Source of the DNA: Apostichopus japonicus
Taxonomy: Eukaryota > Echinodermata > Holothuroidea > Aspidochirotida > Stichopodidae
Direction: 5' to 3'
Assembly: GCF_037975245.1 (NCBI RefSeq)
Contig: NC_092578.1
Coordinates: 16,188,821-16,252,820 of the forward strand
Length of the DNA stretch: 64,000 bases
The notes under the pieces are model-generated. The model had not been told where the DNA came from, searched no databases, and worked only from the letters and a program-made list of their open reading frames with translations. Below are positions 1 through 13,000 of the stretch, in pieces (within the stretch, counting starts at the first letter, position 1; each line of letters begins with the position of its first letter). The position numbers and the translations under genes are program-made.

Positions 1-372
1 ACTCTGCTCCAGTTCATAGTATACCAGAGACAGGTATGTGCAACCTATCCCTTTCATAGGGGATACTCTGTCTTCCTTCAGTTCATAGTACACCAGTGAA
101 CTAAGTATATCACACAGGGATACACAACCTTTACAGGGGATATACTCTGCTCCAGTACATAGTACACCAGAGTCAGGTATGTGCAACCTATCCCTTTCAT
201 AGGGGATACTCTGTCTTCCTTCAGTTCATAGTACACCAGTGAACTAAGTATATCACACAGGGATACACAACCTTTATAGGGGATATACTCTGCTCCAGTA
301 CATAGTACACCAGAGTCAGGTATGTGCAACCTATCCCTTTCATACGGGATATACTCACTCTGTCTTCCTTCA
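1..372. repeat. 143-bp-period minisatellite at the edge of a WDR24 exon
   Basis: The sequence beginning GTTCATAGTACACCAG recurs at 81, 224 and 373, a period of 143 then 149 bp. Each unit contains two diverged half-units of about 72 bp (the CTGCTCC-type and the CTTCCTTCA-type halves). The array starts left of the window. Its rightmost copy overlaps the 3' end of the WDR24 exon at 565-359, so the repeat appears to have arisen by duplication of the exon-intron junction. Confidence 0.9.
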
Positions 373-3300
373 GTTCATAATACACCAGCGTACTTTCATA
401 AGCGGGGAAGGAATCGGTGGTGCGGTCCGTCCTACGGAAGAACATCGGGCGTTTAACCGATGTGATGTCGTTCGATATAGAGCCTCTCTGATGGGTATTC
501 TTCCCGGACAGAGCAGATGTGTGGAAGATATCACCATGGAGACTCATGGACAGGCCGACCGGGTTCTGAGAAGGTAACATAAGATCAGCCAAACTTACTT
601 GAGTTGAAAGTTAGAGGTTACAAAATTCAAAAATGGTTTTTTGATTTAGCAAAATTTAAAAAAAAACTAGAAAAAGGGAAGGAAGGAAACTTACTGAAGT
701 CTCTGCTGGTTTCTTGGCATCTTTGAAGACATGTTGGAAGATGTTTCCATCTTTACCAGAGGTAAGAAAGACATTCTGGTCATACCATTCAATACCTGCA
801 ACAACAACAACAATAAAACAGGGTTAAAATGGACAAGCACATCAGAAAGCAAAAAAACTGGGAAGTTTATAAACAAATCTGCAAAGAGTTAAGAACTGCG
901 AGCAATCTTCAAGAAACTGTGACAATTGATTGGTGTCTTTTTCTTATATCACATCACATCATATCACAGTATATCACATCACAGTACATCATATAGAAAC
1001 CACCCACATAAACGTATAAACCCACATCAAACAGCTCAATTTCTAGAATGCACAAGGCACTCCAACATCAAATATTCAATATCAATATATATAAATATCA
1101 AAGTAGGATGTATGAAAAATATGAAATCAATTATTCGATGGCAAAAGATACTAGCGAGAAAGAAGAAAATGCTTACCTACTGTCATTGTACACAAAGCTG
1201 AAGGCAGTGATGGGGATGGAGTCCACAATCACAAAGGCATAATGTCATGGGGATGGGGACGTGGGGGGGGAGGGGTCAATTTAAACAAAGTTAAGTCACC
1301 CTATAAAAACATCTCAAAGAAGCCTACCAAGTAGCCAGTTACACTACAGTCCCCTCAATGCACCTACTTAGTACCCATTACACTTCATTGACCTCTATAA
1401 ACAACATGCCCATTAAAAATGTACCATAAGTAACACTTTCAAAACACTGTAACAGGAACCTGTTTACTTTGAGCAAATTAAAACACTCCTTTTGGTAAAT
1501 GTAAATCTTGCTATTGATGAGAGAACGAACATCTCTCAATGCAAGTTCATACCTGTTGGGGCTTCCTTATGTTCTTCGAATACTGCAAATGGTACATAAG
1601 GCCTCCTTACGTCCCAAACAGACACTGCATTGTCGTCCACCTGAGAGCAGCTAGCGATATGGTACTTCCTCTGAGGGCGCCATTTCACTTTACGGACCGA
1701 CTGGATGTGGTACAGTGTGTAGTCTATGCGTAACCGCCATTCGTGGGATTCCCAGTGCCATATCTACATGTTAATAGATTGTATGGTACAGGTAAGGTAA
1801 AACTGTGGGGTATGGGGGGATGCCGAGTTCTTATTGAAAAAGAAGCATTATGATTTGTGATTAGTAGGGAGAGCTTATTGTAATATTTTGTGGAACGGAA
1901 TAAATGAAAGTTACTTTATCACAAACCTTTCATTATAATCCTTACAAAATACCCCTTCCACCTACCCCTAAATCCATGTAAAATTCATCATATTTCCCCA
2001 AACATGCTAGAAAGAACAGGAATAGTCGGCTATGTTCATACTTTAACCGCCTCCCTAATAATCATCATAACTTAACCTTTTTTCAATCATTTCCCAAAAA
2101 TTTTGAGTGGAAACTATAGGAAAGTCATTTTTAAAGTTGTAGAACTTGTAAAGTTGGAGTCAATGCTGATGGAATTTTGAAGTTTACCTTGATAGTCTTA
2201 TCTCTCCCGGAAGTTGCCAGCCACTGCCTCTCATCTGGATGCCAGTCCAGGCTGAAGACAATCTCTTGATGAACCAACTCTTGCAACAGGACTCGGTCGC
2301 TACGACGGTAGTCCCAGAACTGTTTTGAAAAATACATATATTTTGTTAATAAAATGTTTATTAAATCTCAATCCATCTGCAAGTTTGTTGTTAAAGTGAT
2401 ATTCCAGTGGCCTATGTTGCTCGTTGTTAAAAGAATAATTGTGAGAGCTTTTCTACACCACTAAAAGAAATAACATCCTGATTTCTGGATACAAATACAG
2501 ATTTTTTATTTTTTATTTTGAGGAAAGTTTAGGTATATTCTGGCAACAGCAAAGGTAAGTGTTTTCATATGTTAATGCATCCAATTTTGAAGAGGAAAAT
2601 GACATTGTAACGAAAATCATGAAACAAGTTTGTCAGTGTGTGTGACTATCACATCACACCTATTTGCTTCAAGTTCAGTTAAGGTAGAAAGTGTAACAAT
2701 TTCAAATATCAATACTTCATTTATAATTGGTTGCAAATTCCCCTATGATGTTTAGTATATATTTTTCTTTCATTTTAATAGTCAAAAGAAACATTCCCCC
2801 GAAGTATCCTTTATGTATACACTTAAGGAGTGTTAGCTCAGTGGTTAACGCCAGTGCCTTTCAATCATGAGGTCCCGAGTTCGAGTCACTCCAAGATAAA
2901 TGTATGTTGTCCAGTTACAGAGTTGTTCACAATTGAAAATTCATAATCATGGAGATTAAATATGAATCTAAGTGACTGACTTCGGTCAGCTTGCGGCTTT
3001 GATAAGCCATGATGATGGCTTCTTGGCGAGTTCCTGCTAAAATACATACATACATGTATACCCACTGACCTGGACATATCCGTTATCGGTAGCTGCAGCA
3101 AACATGAACAATTGATGAGGGTTGAACTGTATGTCACGAATACTACCAGAAGAGCTGCCATTGGCCGGAAACGTCATGTCACATTTCTCATTTCGGATAT
3201 CCTGTCGAGACAGACGATGACATTTTTTATTCCAAGTTATGTTTACATAAACTCTGCAAATTGTCTCGCTATAAGGATGTGTGTAATCATATTTGAAATC

Positions 3301-5568
3301 TATATCGGTCACACAACAAGAATCTTGACACAAAACACATCTTTTGAAAGGTAACAATCCTTCCAAAAAGTTTAATTTTTCGACTTACAAAATATTTGAT
3401 AGCACCTCCACTGGAGCCACTTAGTAGCATGTACCACTCGCTTGGATGAAAGCAAACTTTGTTGACAGTTCTTTTGTTATCGGTGAAAACCCTGTCCATT
3501 TTGTTACCCCTCTGAATGTTGAGGTTCCAAGTGACAACCGCACCGTTCGTAGCCCCTGTAGCGAGGAGCTCATCTGGAAACGAGCAAATAGTCAGAAAAT
3601 ATGTCACATTTATGCCAAATAATGTCGAGTGTTATAAGAGATTTTCTGTCTGGATTACATATTCAAGTATTTGAGCCAAGCATGCTAAATATTCAATGTC
3701 TCATACTTTATATCTGTATCGACAAATATCAAGACGAGAATCTTTCCCATAGCTCATGAATCACTCGATTAAAAATTAGCCATTAAAATTTCAGGTGAGC
3801 CATGTTTTCATTTATCCTTGTAGACCCATTAAATAACCACAATAGTGGGTGTTTGAGGCAACCAATTTGCCTAATTTCTGCAAAATTTATGATCATTCAC
3901 AAGAAAATATCCTTAAGTCATATCTGAATTAAAAAACACAGAATTACAAATTTTGCATCGCATAATGTCATATGGAGAAATTTAAAGTAGATACAGATTC
4001 TCTATGTGATGGTGTTTGAATGTAGGTCTGTGATAAAGTGGGTTGAACAATCCCTTTGTTTTCACAGAATTCCTGTCAAATAGGTTTCTATACTTTTACT
4101 TAATATTCTAATGGAGTTTTTGTAATAAGCATTATGAACACTTTTGGGGAAATTTGAAACTGAAAAATATAAAATCATACCAAGGAACCAAAGTGGTTCA
4201 TAATCAAGAAAAATAATTGATATCTAAGTTAATAATCAGTCCAGTTGTGTTACAATATCACAGTACAATACTTATGTCATGGATTTCATTACAAAGGAAA
4301 TGTAACTTTTTATGAAAGGGATTAATTTATATAGCAACTCATAGTAATATAATATTTTCAATCTTAAAATGTTATGTAAAACAGCCAGTTATGCCAGCAT
4401 TGCTGTTGCATAAAAAGGTCTTAACACACATTCATGGTATAGTTGTTGTACAATTAATCATAATGGACATTGGCAGAAAATGTGGATATAATTTCAACTT
4501 AACTGGGCAAAGGAATCAACAGTTGTGCAAGTTGCTCAACAAAAATTTGAAGAAACTTCATCAATCAATCCATCCACAGAAATTATTGTTTGTTTTTTAT
4601 TTGATTTAGTTAGCTCAAATGGCATTGACGTTAATCAATTTAAGTGTTACAATGGGGATAACCCATTCAATGTAAATCCAAGTGTCTTCCCATAGGTACT
4701 AACGACTGACAGCCAGTTTATCATCAACCTTCAAAATATTTCTACAAAACAAGTCATACCTTTGACAGGATTCCACACAACATCATTGCAACTATAGTTC
4801 AGATTGATACGTCCGACTCTCAGATCCTGTTGCTCGCGAAAAGAGCCCTCTTCGATGCTATAAACTTTGAACACTAAAAGAGATTAAGGAAAGATTATAG
4901 TCAAGTAAAGCATCAGTTAAGCATCAGGTTAACTCAAAGCCCACCTTCCACAACTTGCTTTTGAAAGCTAGTATACCACTGATTATTATTTTTTTTGTTG
5001 AGGGGGAAAAGGCAAATGACTGTGTTGCACTTCAAAACAAGACTTACAACCCACAGAATCAGGATGGAGAGAATAATAAAATTAACAACACTACCATTGA
5101 TCATTCTGATTGCCCCTTAAAATTAAACATAAAAGTGACCCCAAAAAAAAAAGAGAATACAACAACATTCATTGAAGATCAAACACTTGCTTGTTTCCAA
5201 AATATCTTGCTAGACATTTCAATCTACTAGCAAATTTGATATCTTATTAAGATCTTTATGTAAAGACAAAACTTAAGACCATTTATAATTTTTTTTTAAT
5301 TTACTATTTAATTTAGTGGTTGATTGAGCTGATCGTTAGATGACTGTAAATGGTACTTTCATATGTCCAGCAAGAAAATTTGTTATATTTAAAACCACTG
5401 TACTGAAATCATCCCTGTGATGTTTAATCCAACACCTAGTCTAGTCTAGCTAGTGTGCATGCCAGAGTGAAGCTCACCCAATCTGCCAGCTGCAGCCACC
5501 AGAGTCTTATCCCTGTTAGTAGAGATGGCGTTGATACCACTATCTACTTGAACACTCGTCGTTGTCAT
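359..5568 (-). CDS. WDR24: WDR24, GATOR2 subunit (N-terminal part, eight coding exons)
   Basis: Coding exons read on the minus strand: 5568-5478, 4873-4760, 3573-3389, 3201-3070, 2319-2188, 1763-1553, 795-695 and 565-359; all phases join without error and give 391 residues. The product matches the WDR24 beta-propeller: [89 protein letters not shown] and [20 protein letters not shown]24 is known as a catalytic-core subunit of GATOR2, which relieves GATOR1 inhibition of mTORC1 at the lysosome. The start ATG (5568) follows an in-frame TAA and lies in an exon whose acceptor gives a start near 5590; a donor at 5711 may close a non-coding first exon. The linker and C-terminal zinc/RING part lie beyond the left edge. 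The donor at 358 (GTGAGT) is the best choice, but the last dozen residues come from repeat-like DNA and are uncertain. Confidence 0.94.
2825..3060 (+). mobile_element. tRNA-derived SINE in a WDR24 intron
   Basis: The head is tRNA-like: an A-box region TTAGCTCAGTGGTTAA, a B-box GAGTTCGAGTC, and ends GGAGTG and CACTCC that could pair as an acceptor stem. The central loop CCTTTCAATC resembles an anticodon arm with TTC, as in tRNA-Glu. An unrelated body of about 170 bp follows and ends in a short ACATACATACATG tail. The D arm does not pair properly and a body follows, so I call a SINE and not a working tRNA. It stops about 10 bp from the donor of the WDR24 exon 3201-3070. Confidence 0.7.
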
Positions 5569-7013
5569 GGTGATTTAAAAGTGTCAGACACTGAAATGAA
5601 ATCAAATTCACAACTTAGACTTATACATAGTGCACTGAAATCAAAATATACCCTGGTTGGTAGGAATGTGAGGAAAAAAATCCATACTAAATAAACTTCA
5701 AATGAACTTACTTCCTGTAGGTTCTTGTCAGCATGTGAAGTGACTATTTTTTATGCATGTCAATCATTTTAAACATATTAAAGCCTACAGTTTTGTTATC
5801 ATTTTATATTCACCTAGCCATGAAATGAGACAAGACTCAAAAGAATTAAAGAAAAATGCACAATACTTACTGCTTTCAAGTTAAACCATTCTTTTTTTAA
5901 ACTGCAGAGTGAACTAATTCCCTGAAATTCAGTTTTCTGTTTTCTGTACTATACTTTCCTAACAGAAAATGTGTAGTATTTACCACAAAACCCAGCTACT
6001 GTATACAGGCAAGATAGTCAGGTAAATATACACCATCACCATGCCAATCTTCTGTAGACTATTATACTATTTTATACTAATAAGTACTATTTGTAATACA
6101 AGCGGGACTTTTATTTTCCCAACAATCGGCAAAGTAAGCTCTAATTGAGTACTACCCCCCCCCCCCAACCAACCAAAAAAATATTAATAAGTACTAGCCT
6201 ATCACCACCATTCCTTTTCCTACAATCAGTTTCATGCCTCCTACCATTAAGCATATGGCATTGAATGTGTAACTTTGCATAACAAATGCAATTATACTAA
6301 TTATACCTTAGGCCTAGGCCCCTAGGCCTTGGTCTAATTCTCAAGTTACGCTAGGTCTGATTATGAATCCATGGGTTAGTAAAACAATCGTTTTTCCACT
6401 AAGCCTGTGTCTCTTTATAACAGACTTGGATAAGCCTAGTTTAATCTTCTTAATGATATAGGTATGATACAATTGAAAATACGTTTGGAACTTGTGCTTG
6501 TAGATAGGCTAACTTCCTATCAGGCTAGTCCTTGTATCAAACAGTGTGAAGGAAAGAATTTCGCAAAACTGGACCAAACATCAAAGACAACGGTGAGTCC
6601 TTTCACGGAGTTACACACGTATTATTAGCAAGACAAGAGCTTCAAACAAAACGTGCATTGGAACAACTTCCTAGAAGGAATACAATACAAGTTCTCAGAG
6701 TTTCTACATATTATCTGCAAATGATATTACCTTCTTGCACTCATTATTTTCATAACTTTTTGAAGTACAGGTTTTCGGCTGAAGTACAAGTTGATGCTGT
6801 AGGATTAACTTAGAATATTTCAGTTATTGGAAAAAGGTCAGTCTTGAATTAATCTGTGTAGTTGGGCGCTGTTCAAACTACGTTTCGTATTATTCCTATA
6901 CAATGTCAAGCAACCAAAGTTTGTTACGCAGGATATACTCGATCATTTCTGTGGCTAGTCTACAAAGTTGACGACGGGCATGTCCAACCTGACACATCCA
7001 TTTACAGTCCAAC
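5569..7013. promoter_or_regulatory. Divergent WDR24/DNAJC1 promoter region
   Basis: This 1,445-bp stretch separates the start codons of WDR24 (minus) and DNAJC1 (plus). It should hold both 5' UTRs and both transcription starts. On the minus strand there is a good acceptor just upstream of the WDR24 ATG (exon start about 5590) and a GTAAGT donor at 5711, suggesting a non-coding first exon. GGCCTAGG-type words cluster at 6303-6335. I see no clear TATA box, and the transcription starts cannot be placed from sequence alone. Confidence 0.6.
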
Positions 7014-10000
7014 ATGGCAGTCCTTATGGAGAGCAGACGACAAGTTTCGACAGGCTGTTCTCATTTATTTCGAAATCGCTTAGGCCTTCTTTGTTTACTT
7101 TTAATAAGTTTATTGCAGTTTCAGAGAACTCACGCTTGGGATAACACAGATTTCGAACTGTTTGACTTGGTTGAGGAAGTCCCACAGAATTTTTACGAAC
7201 TCCTTGGGTTGGATCAGGTAGGCTAAGCACAGTTTAGGTTTGCAGTAGCGGATTCACGATAGAGCCTGAGGTTCAATCTCACATGTATATTATTATTTAT
7301 TATAGGCCTAATCCACATTAGGCATATATACGGTCATCAGTGTTTACCCCAATTTAAGCATGTTTAATTTATCAGTAGAATGTGAACACTTTAACCGTTC
7401 AAAGTATTCCAAGATATTGAGCAATTAACTTCCTGATCTGGTCAAATACATTACATTGAGATATTCAGATATGTAGTGGGCCTATGTAAACATTATGCCG
7501 GTAGGCCAACCCCAAAAGTAAAGAAAGTGCTCAACTTCCATGTAACTAGGCATACAGTCAGTATACCAGATTCTACATTGACAGTCTGCCAAGTAAGCAC
7601 TAAAGCTGTTCTCTGACAATTGTGTATGTAGCTCCAACCTAAAATGCTTTTTTACAAATTACAGTTCAATGGGCACGCATTACTATATTTCTATGAACAT
7701 GTAGTATGTCCAACATTGCAGCCCTGGTTCTTGGATAAGAAATCTACTGCATCATTTACATGTTTGTTTTATACCCTAGTCATTACACATTACCATTGGT
7801 AACTTCACAAGTTAATTAACAAAAGTCAGCTAAGACCACTAAGCTTTGAAAATAAAGGTAAGAGAGGCAATGGTAAAGAACAAATCATACACAATGATGT
7901 GTAGTATGAAGTTGAGATAATATTCCTCCTAGATTTTTATAAAACATGGGCAAAATGATGGCATATACCGAATGTGCTAATCACTACGCAACAACTTAAT
8001 GTTTTACCTTTCTTTTGATACATTTTAGAGTGCAACCCAAACTGACATAAGGAGAGCCTACCGCCGTTTGTCACTGCAATATCATCCCGACAAAAACAAA
8101 GAAGAAGGGGCTGAAGAAACATTCAGGAAGGTAATGCAACCATATGAAACAAGAAGACTTTTGTCAGTTTTTTTTTTAGTTAAATGTGAAAGGCCATTCT
8201 CTTAAAGGCATTGAAGACTCGCCCCAAATCGCGTGCTGAGCTTTGATAAAGTTAACTTTCCGTTGCTTGCAAGTGAAGTAATGCAGACAGTATTGAAACG
8301 TGATACCTTGTATCTTTTATAGACCTGAGATGTCCATCCCTGCAATGTACACTGTGTTGTGGGTATTGACCATAGCTGTATGTATTGACTGTACCCTAGT
8401 GTCTAATTACCGACGGTAGCAAGCTGTGTGTGTGTTTTCTGGGATCGATGGTGGTGTCTAACATTTCTGTTACACCTCATTCGAAAATAGGTCAGATTAC
8501 GGGCATGAGACGTTTCTTTGTGCGCGAGTCTTCACACCCTTTAAGGTACCATTGTAAACGAAACATTACTGAACAAACATTTTTGATACATAGTGATGAT
8601 ACCAGTTGCGTTTGTGAAACACATGCTGCGATTTTTAATAAATACAAAATCAATTCCATTAATTACTGCAGGAAGGAACAATCAGTCAAATAATTTCTCA
8701 GAAAATGCTCAGTTATTTCTTTCTTTTCCTTTCCCTTTTTTGTTAAAGTTAGTTGCGGTTGCAGAAGTCTTGAGAGATGAAGACACACGAAAAAGGTTTG
8801 TAACTTTAGGGCAAAATTACAAAAAAGTCAAAGGATACATAATATTTGCCTCTTGTACATCTACATCGGTACTCTGCAATAGACTGGTGTTCATCTGGCA
8901 AAGGATGATTAGTGACATCACCAAGTCATTTGTTGCATATTAAATCTCTGCTAAGTACCTAGATGTTTTCACTTTGAAATTGTCAGCAGACGTTATTGAA
9001 ATCAATTCTGGAGGCAAAGAGTCTGTTATCGTTCTCGAAAAAAAACTATATTTGTAATCATCTGTTTTGAAGCAAGGTTGGATGAAATTAGCTTGATTGA
9101 GTTGTCTAGTTGTACGAGCTGGCTTCTTAATGTAGGATGGGATAGGAATAGCAGTCTTTCCATTAATCGCTGTATGAAGTACAGATAATCTGTTAATTTT
9201 CCTTCTGATATATAATGGTTGCCACTGGAGGTCAGTCATAATCCGAGTAACTGTACCTGGTTCACGTTTGTACTCATTCTTGACGAATCTCGCCCCTTTC
9301 GCTGGACCATTTCACATTTCATTTGTAATATTAGCTATTTGCCTATTTTTATTTATTTGATTTTGCAGTTGAAAAACAGAAATAATTAAAAGATAGAAAA
9401 GCCATTAAATTACAACTGTTTGCATTGTCTCAGCAAGGAAGTCAATTATATTCAACAATACAACATTGACGTAGACAGATCATTGAGAAAACAATATATA
9501 TCAGTGGAATATTTGGTGTGAATACGTCTAGAACAGTTGAATGACATTAACAAATTATTCGTTTGTCAAGTTATTTATAATAAATATAATAAAATTTTCC
9601 TGTTACATTTTCATATTTTCTAGATATGATGATATTCTTATCCACGGTTTACCTGACTGGAGGCAGCCAGTCTTTTACTATCGAAGGGTCCGTAAGATGG
9701 GACTGTTGGAAGCAGGGACCCTCCTTTCCATTATCTTGACCGTTGGTCATTATATAGTAATGTGGTCAATGTACTGGGAGAGAAAGTTTGAATTGGTAAG
9801 TTAGAAGAGGGAAATATGTACCATTTTCTCGCCCCCCCCCTCCCTGGTTCCTTCTGCTCTCTCCCTTGATTTCCTATCGATTGCCTTGTGTTGTTTCTTA
9901 AAGAATGATCCACGATTGATTGACTGCAAGCATCGTGGTGAAATTAGCATTCATTTTCTGCATGATGATTTTGCGATTTGTTCATTTGAAGCCAATATGG

Positions 10001-13000
10001 TTTTTACAGTTGACTTGTGGTACAAGAGAGTAAACTTTAAGGCATGATGGGCGATACCATAGATGAAAATTTACCAAATAAAACATTTATTATTCCTACC
10101 AGAATTTTAAGTATGAATATACCATATTCACCTGAAATTATTAGTTTAAGATAATTTGCAAATCTTGCATAATTCATGGTTGACACAATAGAAATGAAAA
10201 ATTAAGCAAAACACTTTTGATCAAAACACCTTCTTTGACATGCATGGCTGTTGCTTCCAGTTCACATTTGGGGTAATAACTTAAAACTATAAATATCTTG
10301 AAATAGAAAGGTAGAAATTTGATGGCTAATTTCACTAAGCTATTTTCATAATGTTTCTCTTATATATCTGTCAAAAGGTACAAATTAACCTGTAACATAA
10401 TCCTTTATCAGACTCTTTTTTTCAATTCCTTGAAGACATGCAAATGACAAAGAAACAATATGTTTGTGGATGAAAGCCTTCCAACATTTTATTTTTTAAT
10501 TTTTTTTTAGCATGGATCGCTTATGCAGGTGCATTTCCAATCTGTCACAATAATTTCATCTACTTTCCACGAACCTAATTTTATACTTTATGCCTTTATG
10601 AGAAAGAGAAATAATTATTGTTGTATTCATAGTTTATACTCTGCTTTACTTCCTAATCAGGAATCACTAATCAAGCCCAAAAAGGAGAAAAGGAATAAGA
10701 AAGTCTCGAAACTGTCCGATGATCCTAAACCCGATGCATATGCGATGCTAGAGGACCAATCATTTCTCCCAAAACCTCAAATCACCGACAGTCTCCCATT
10801 TAAGTGCTACAGATTGTCGAAAGCGAGCGTTTTCTTGCTGGTCGTGTTAGTCAAGAATCTTCTCGGGACCGTCAAGGAAAAAATGGAGGAAAAACCGGAG
10901 GAGGAGTTAGTCCCGTCCAGCGAGAGCGAAGAGGAAGAAGAGGCTGATCGTAAACCGAGAGTGAGACAGAAGTTTAATCCCGCTCTTTACGAGTACGACC
11001 GTAACGTGTCGTTGGATCATCTGGATGCATTGAAAGTCGTCCCGGAGGAGATTAGAAACAGACAAGAATCGTCGGCACCTAAAGAGAACAAGGTACAGTC
11101 GGATGCAGTTCCTTGTTTGGTGAAACGTTTTATCGATTTTTACGATTTTGCAGCAGGGATGATGGTAAAGTTTGAATTTTGAATTTTTGAATTTACAGAA
11201 TGACATCTGGACACAAGAGGAAGTCAAACTACTCATCAAATCTATCGCCAAATACCCCGGAGGAACAACAGACAGGTGGGACAAGATAGCGGCCGAAGTG
11301 GACAGACCAGTCAATGTGGTAAGAAAAATTAGACAGATTGTGTATAAAGACAGGAAGTGGTTAGACTAGTCACATACCGTAATAAGTATCTACCCCTTCC
11401 CCCTCCCCTCCCCCTCAAAAGAAAAGACACAGCTGGAGTTTGAGTAGACTGCTGGATTGGTCAATACTAAAAGATTAGTAGACAGATGGGATGGAAGATT
11501 AAGGTGGTGACTGAATGGGGTAAAAAATACTCTGCTATAAGAAACACAGGTGGGGAATACAACTTAAGTATGTAAACCAGTCACTGAGATAACAGCAATA
11601 GACATATGGGAAGCCAATAGAAACAGCCTTTATTATTATGGCATTAGTTGGAATTGTCTGTAAAAACTTCTTGAAATAATATTCAAAATTTAGTAATATT
11701 TAATAACGATAAATCTCGCATAACATCAACAGAAAGGCCTTGATAGAGTTGAATGGAGCAAGGGAACAGCAACTGAGAATGTAAAACATGTGGCGAACAA
11801 ATTTACTATAAGAGAAATAGTCAAACAGATAATCAGATAATAAAAGTTAAAAAAAGGGTTGATATTACCCTGGCAAAGAAAAAAAATAATTTCTGTACAG
11901 TTTAATGCATTGATACTCTTTCCTAAGTTGTACATTTCTTCTCTCCAGGTTACAAGGAAAGCCAAAGAAATAAAAACAAAAGGCTATGCTACCGCTGTGG
12001 ATGCCAGTATACAAGGTTTGTTTGTACACTATAAATCTATCATGATTAGAGTTGTAATGGGGACATCCACATATGATGTAATAACTGCTTACTTTGTTAA
12101 CCTGACCATCACCTCAAGTATCTGTTTTGTTTATTTGCTTGTGGTTGATTGTAAATTAATAGATTTAGAAGTATATTAGTGTTAAGATGGAAATGTCCAA
12201 GATAAGTTCTTCTGCAAAGAAACAAAGGCATAAGGTAAAATGAGAGGGGATAAAAATGGTCCATGTTATGGAACTTATGGGAAGACTGTAGACTTCTGTG
12301 TAGCTACTGTCATTGATAAAAGAGAGGGGATAGGCCGATAGGATCCATTTCATCTCCAATGCACCAACATATGTATGTAAGACAATGGGATCCCATGGAG
12401 GTAAAAAACAAAACTTCTATTATGAAATCAGGGTATCGTCAGTTATAAGAGTTAATTTGGGCAGACTGGGTAGGTCACAGTTAACATGTGCTAACATATA
12501 TACATAGTACATTAGGATATCATGGGCACCCCAAAACAATATTTCCATTGTTATTTTATTATTTTATGATAGATGACTAACATCATGTTGTAAGCTGCTG
12601 AGGATTAACATGATATGTTAGGACTTGTCCATCTTGATAATGGAATATTTTACATGGCTTTGTATTAAAGCACTGGGATGTCATAAATAACAATACTTCC
12701 ATTGTTCTATTGTGATAGAAGGCTACCATCATGTTGTAAGCTGGTGAGGTTGGCATGTAAATGTTAGGACTTGTCAATCTTGATAATAGAAACTTTTACA
12801 TGGCTTTGTCACACACTGGGATGCGATAAATAAAAATTTAAAATAGCTTCATTCTTATTTTGTGATAGAAGACTACTATCCTGTATTGATTTATGCTGAC
12901 AAATTACATCAGGATTTGTCTATGCTGATAATGGAAAGTTACACACACTTTTGTACTGCTGCTTCACTTTACTATGCAATTTTAATGCAGTCTTGAAATA

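Noticed and set aside
1194-1243. Protein-like minus-strand block ([13 protein letters not shown]) with a GTAAGC donor in a WDR24 intron
   Set aside because: Neighbouring exons 1763-1553 and 795-695 already join in phase at the conserved GIEW position, no acceptor precedes the block, and WDR24 has no such insert.
2825-2898. A genuine tRNA gene
   Set aside because: A and B boxes are present but the D arm does not pair, and an unrelated body with a short repeat tail follows, as in a SINE.
10523-10660. Upstream extension of DNAJC1 exon 5 from the ATG at 10523
   Set aside because: A good acceptor at 10658-10660 (CTAATCAG) joins in phase to exon 4, and the upstream residues have no family similarity.
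12583-12777. Minus-strand ORF within the 145-bp tandem array
   Set aside because: It spans two repeat units in a frame that is not kept in the third unit.
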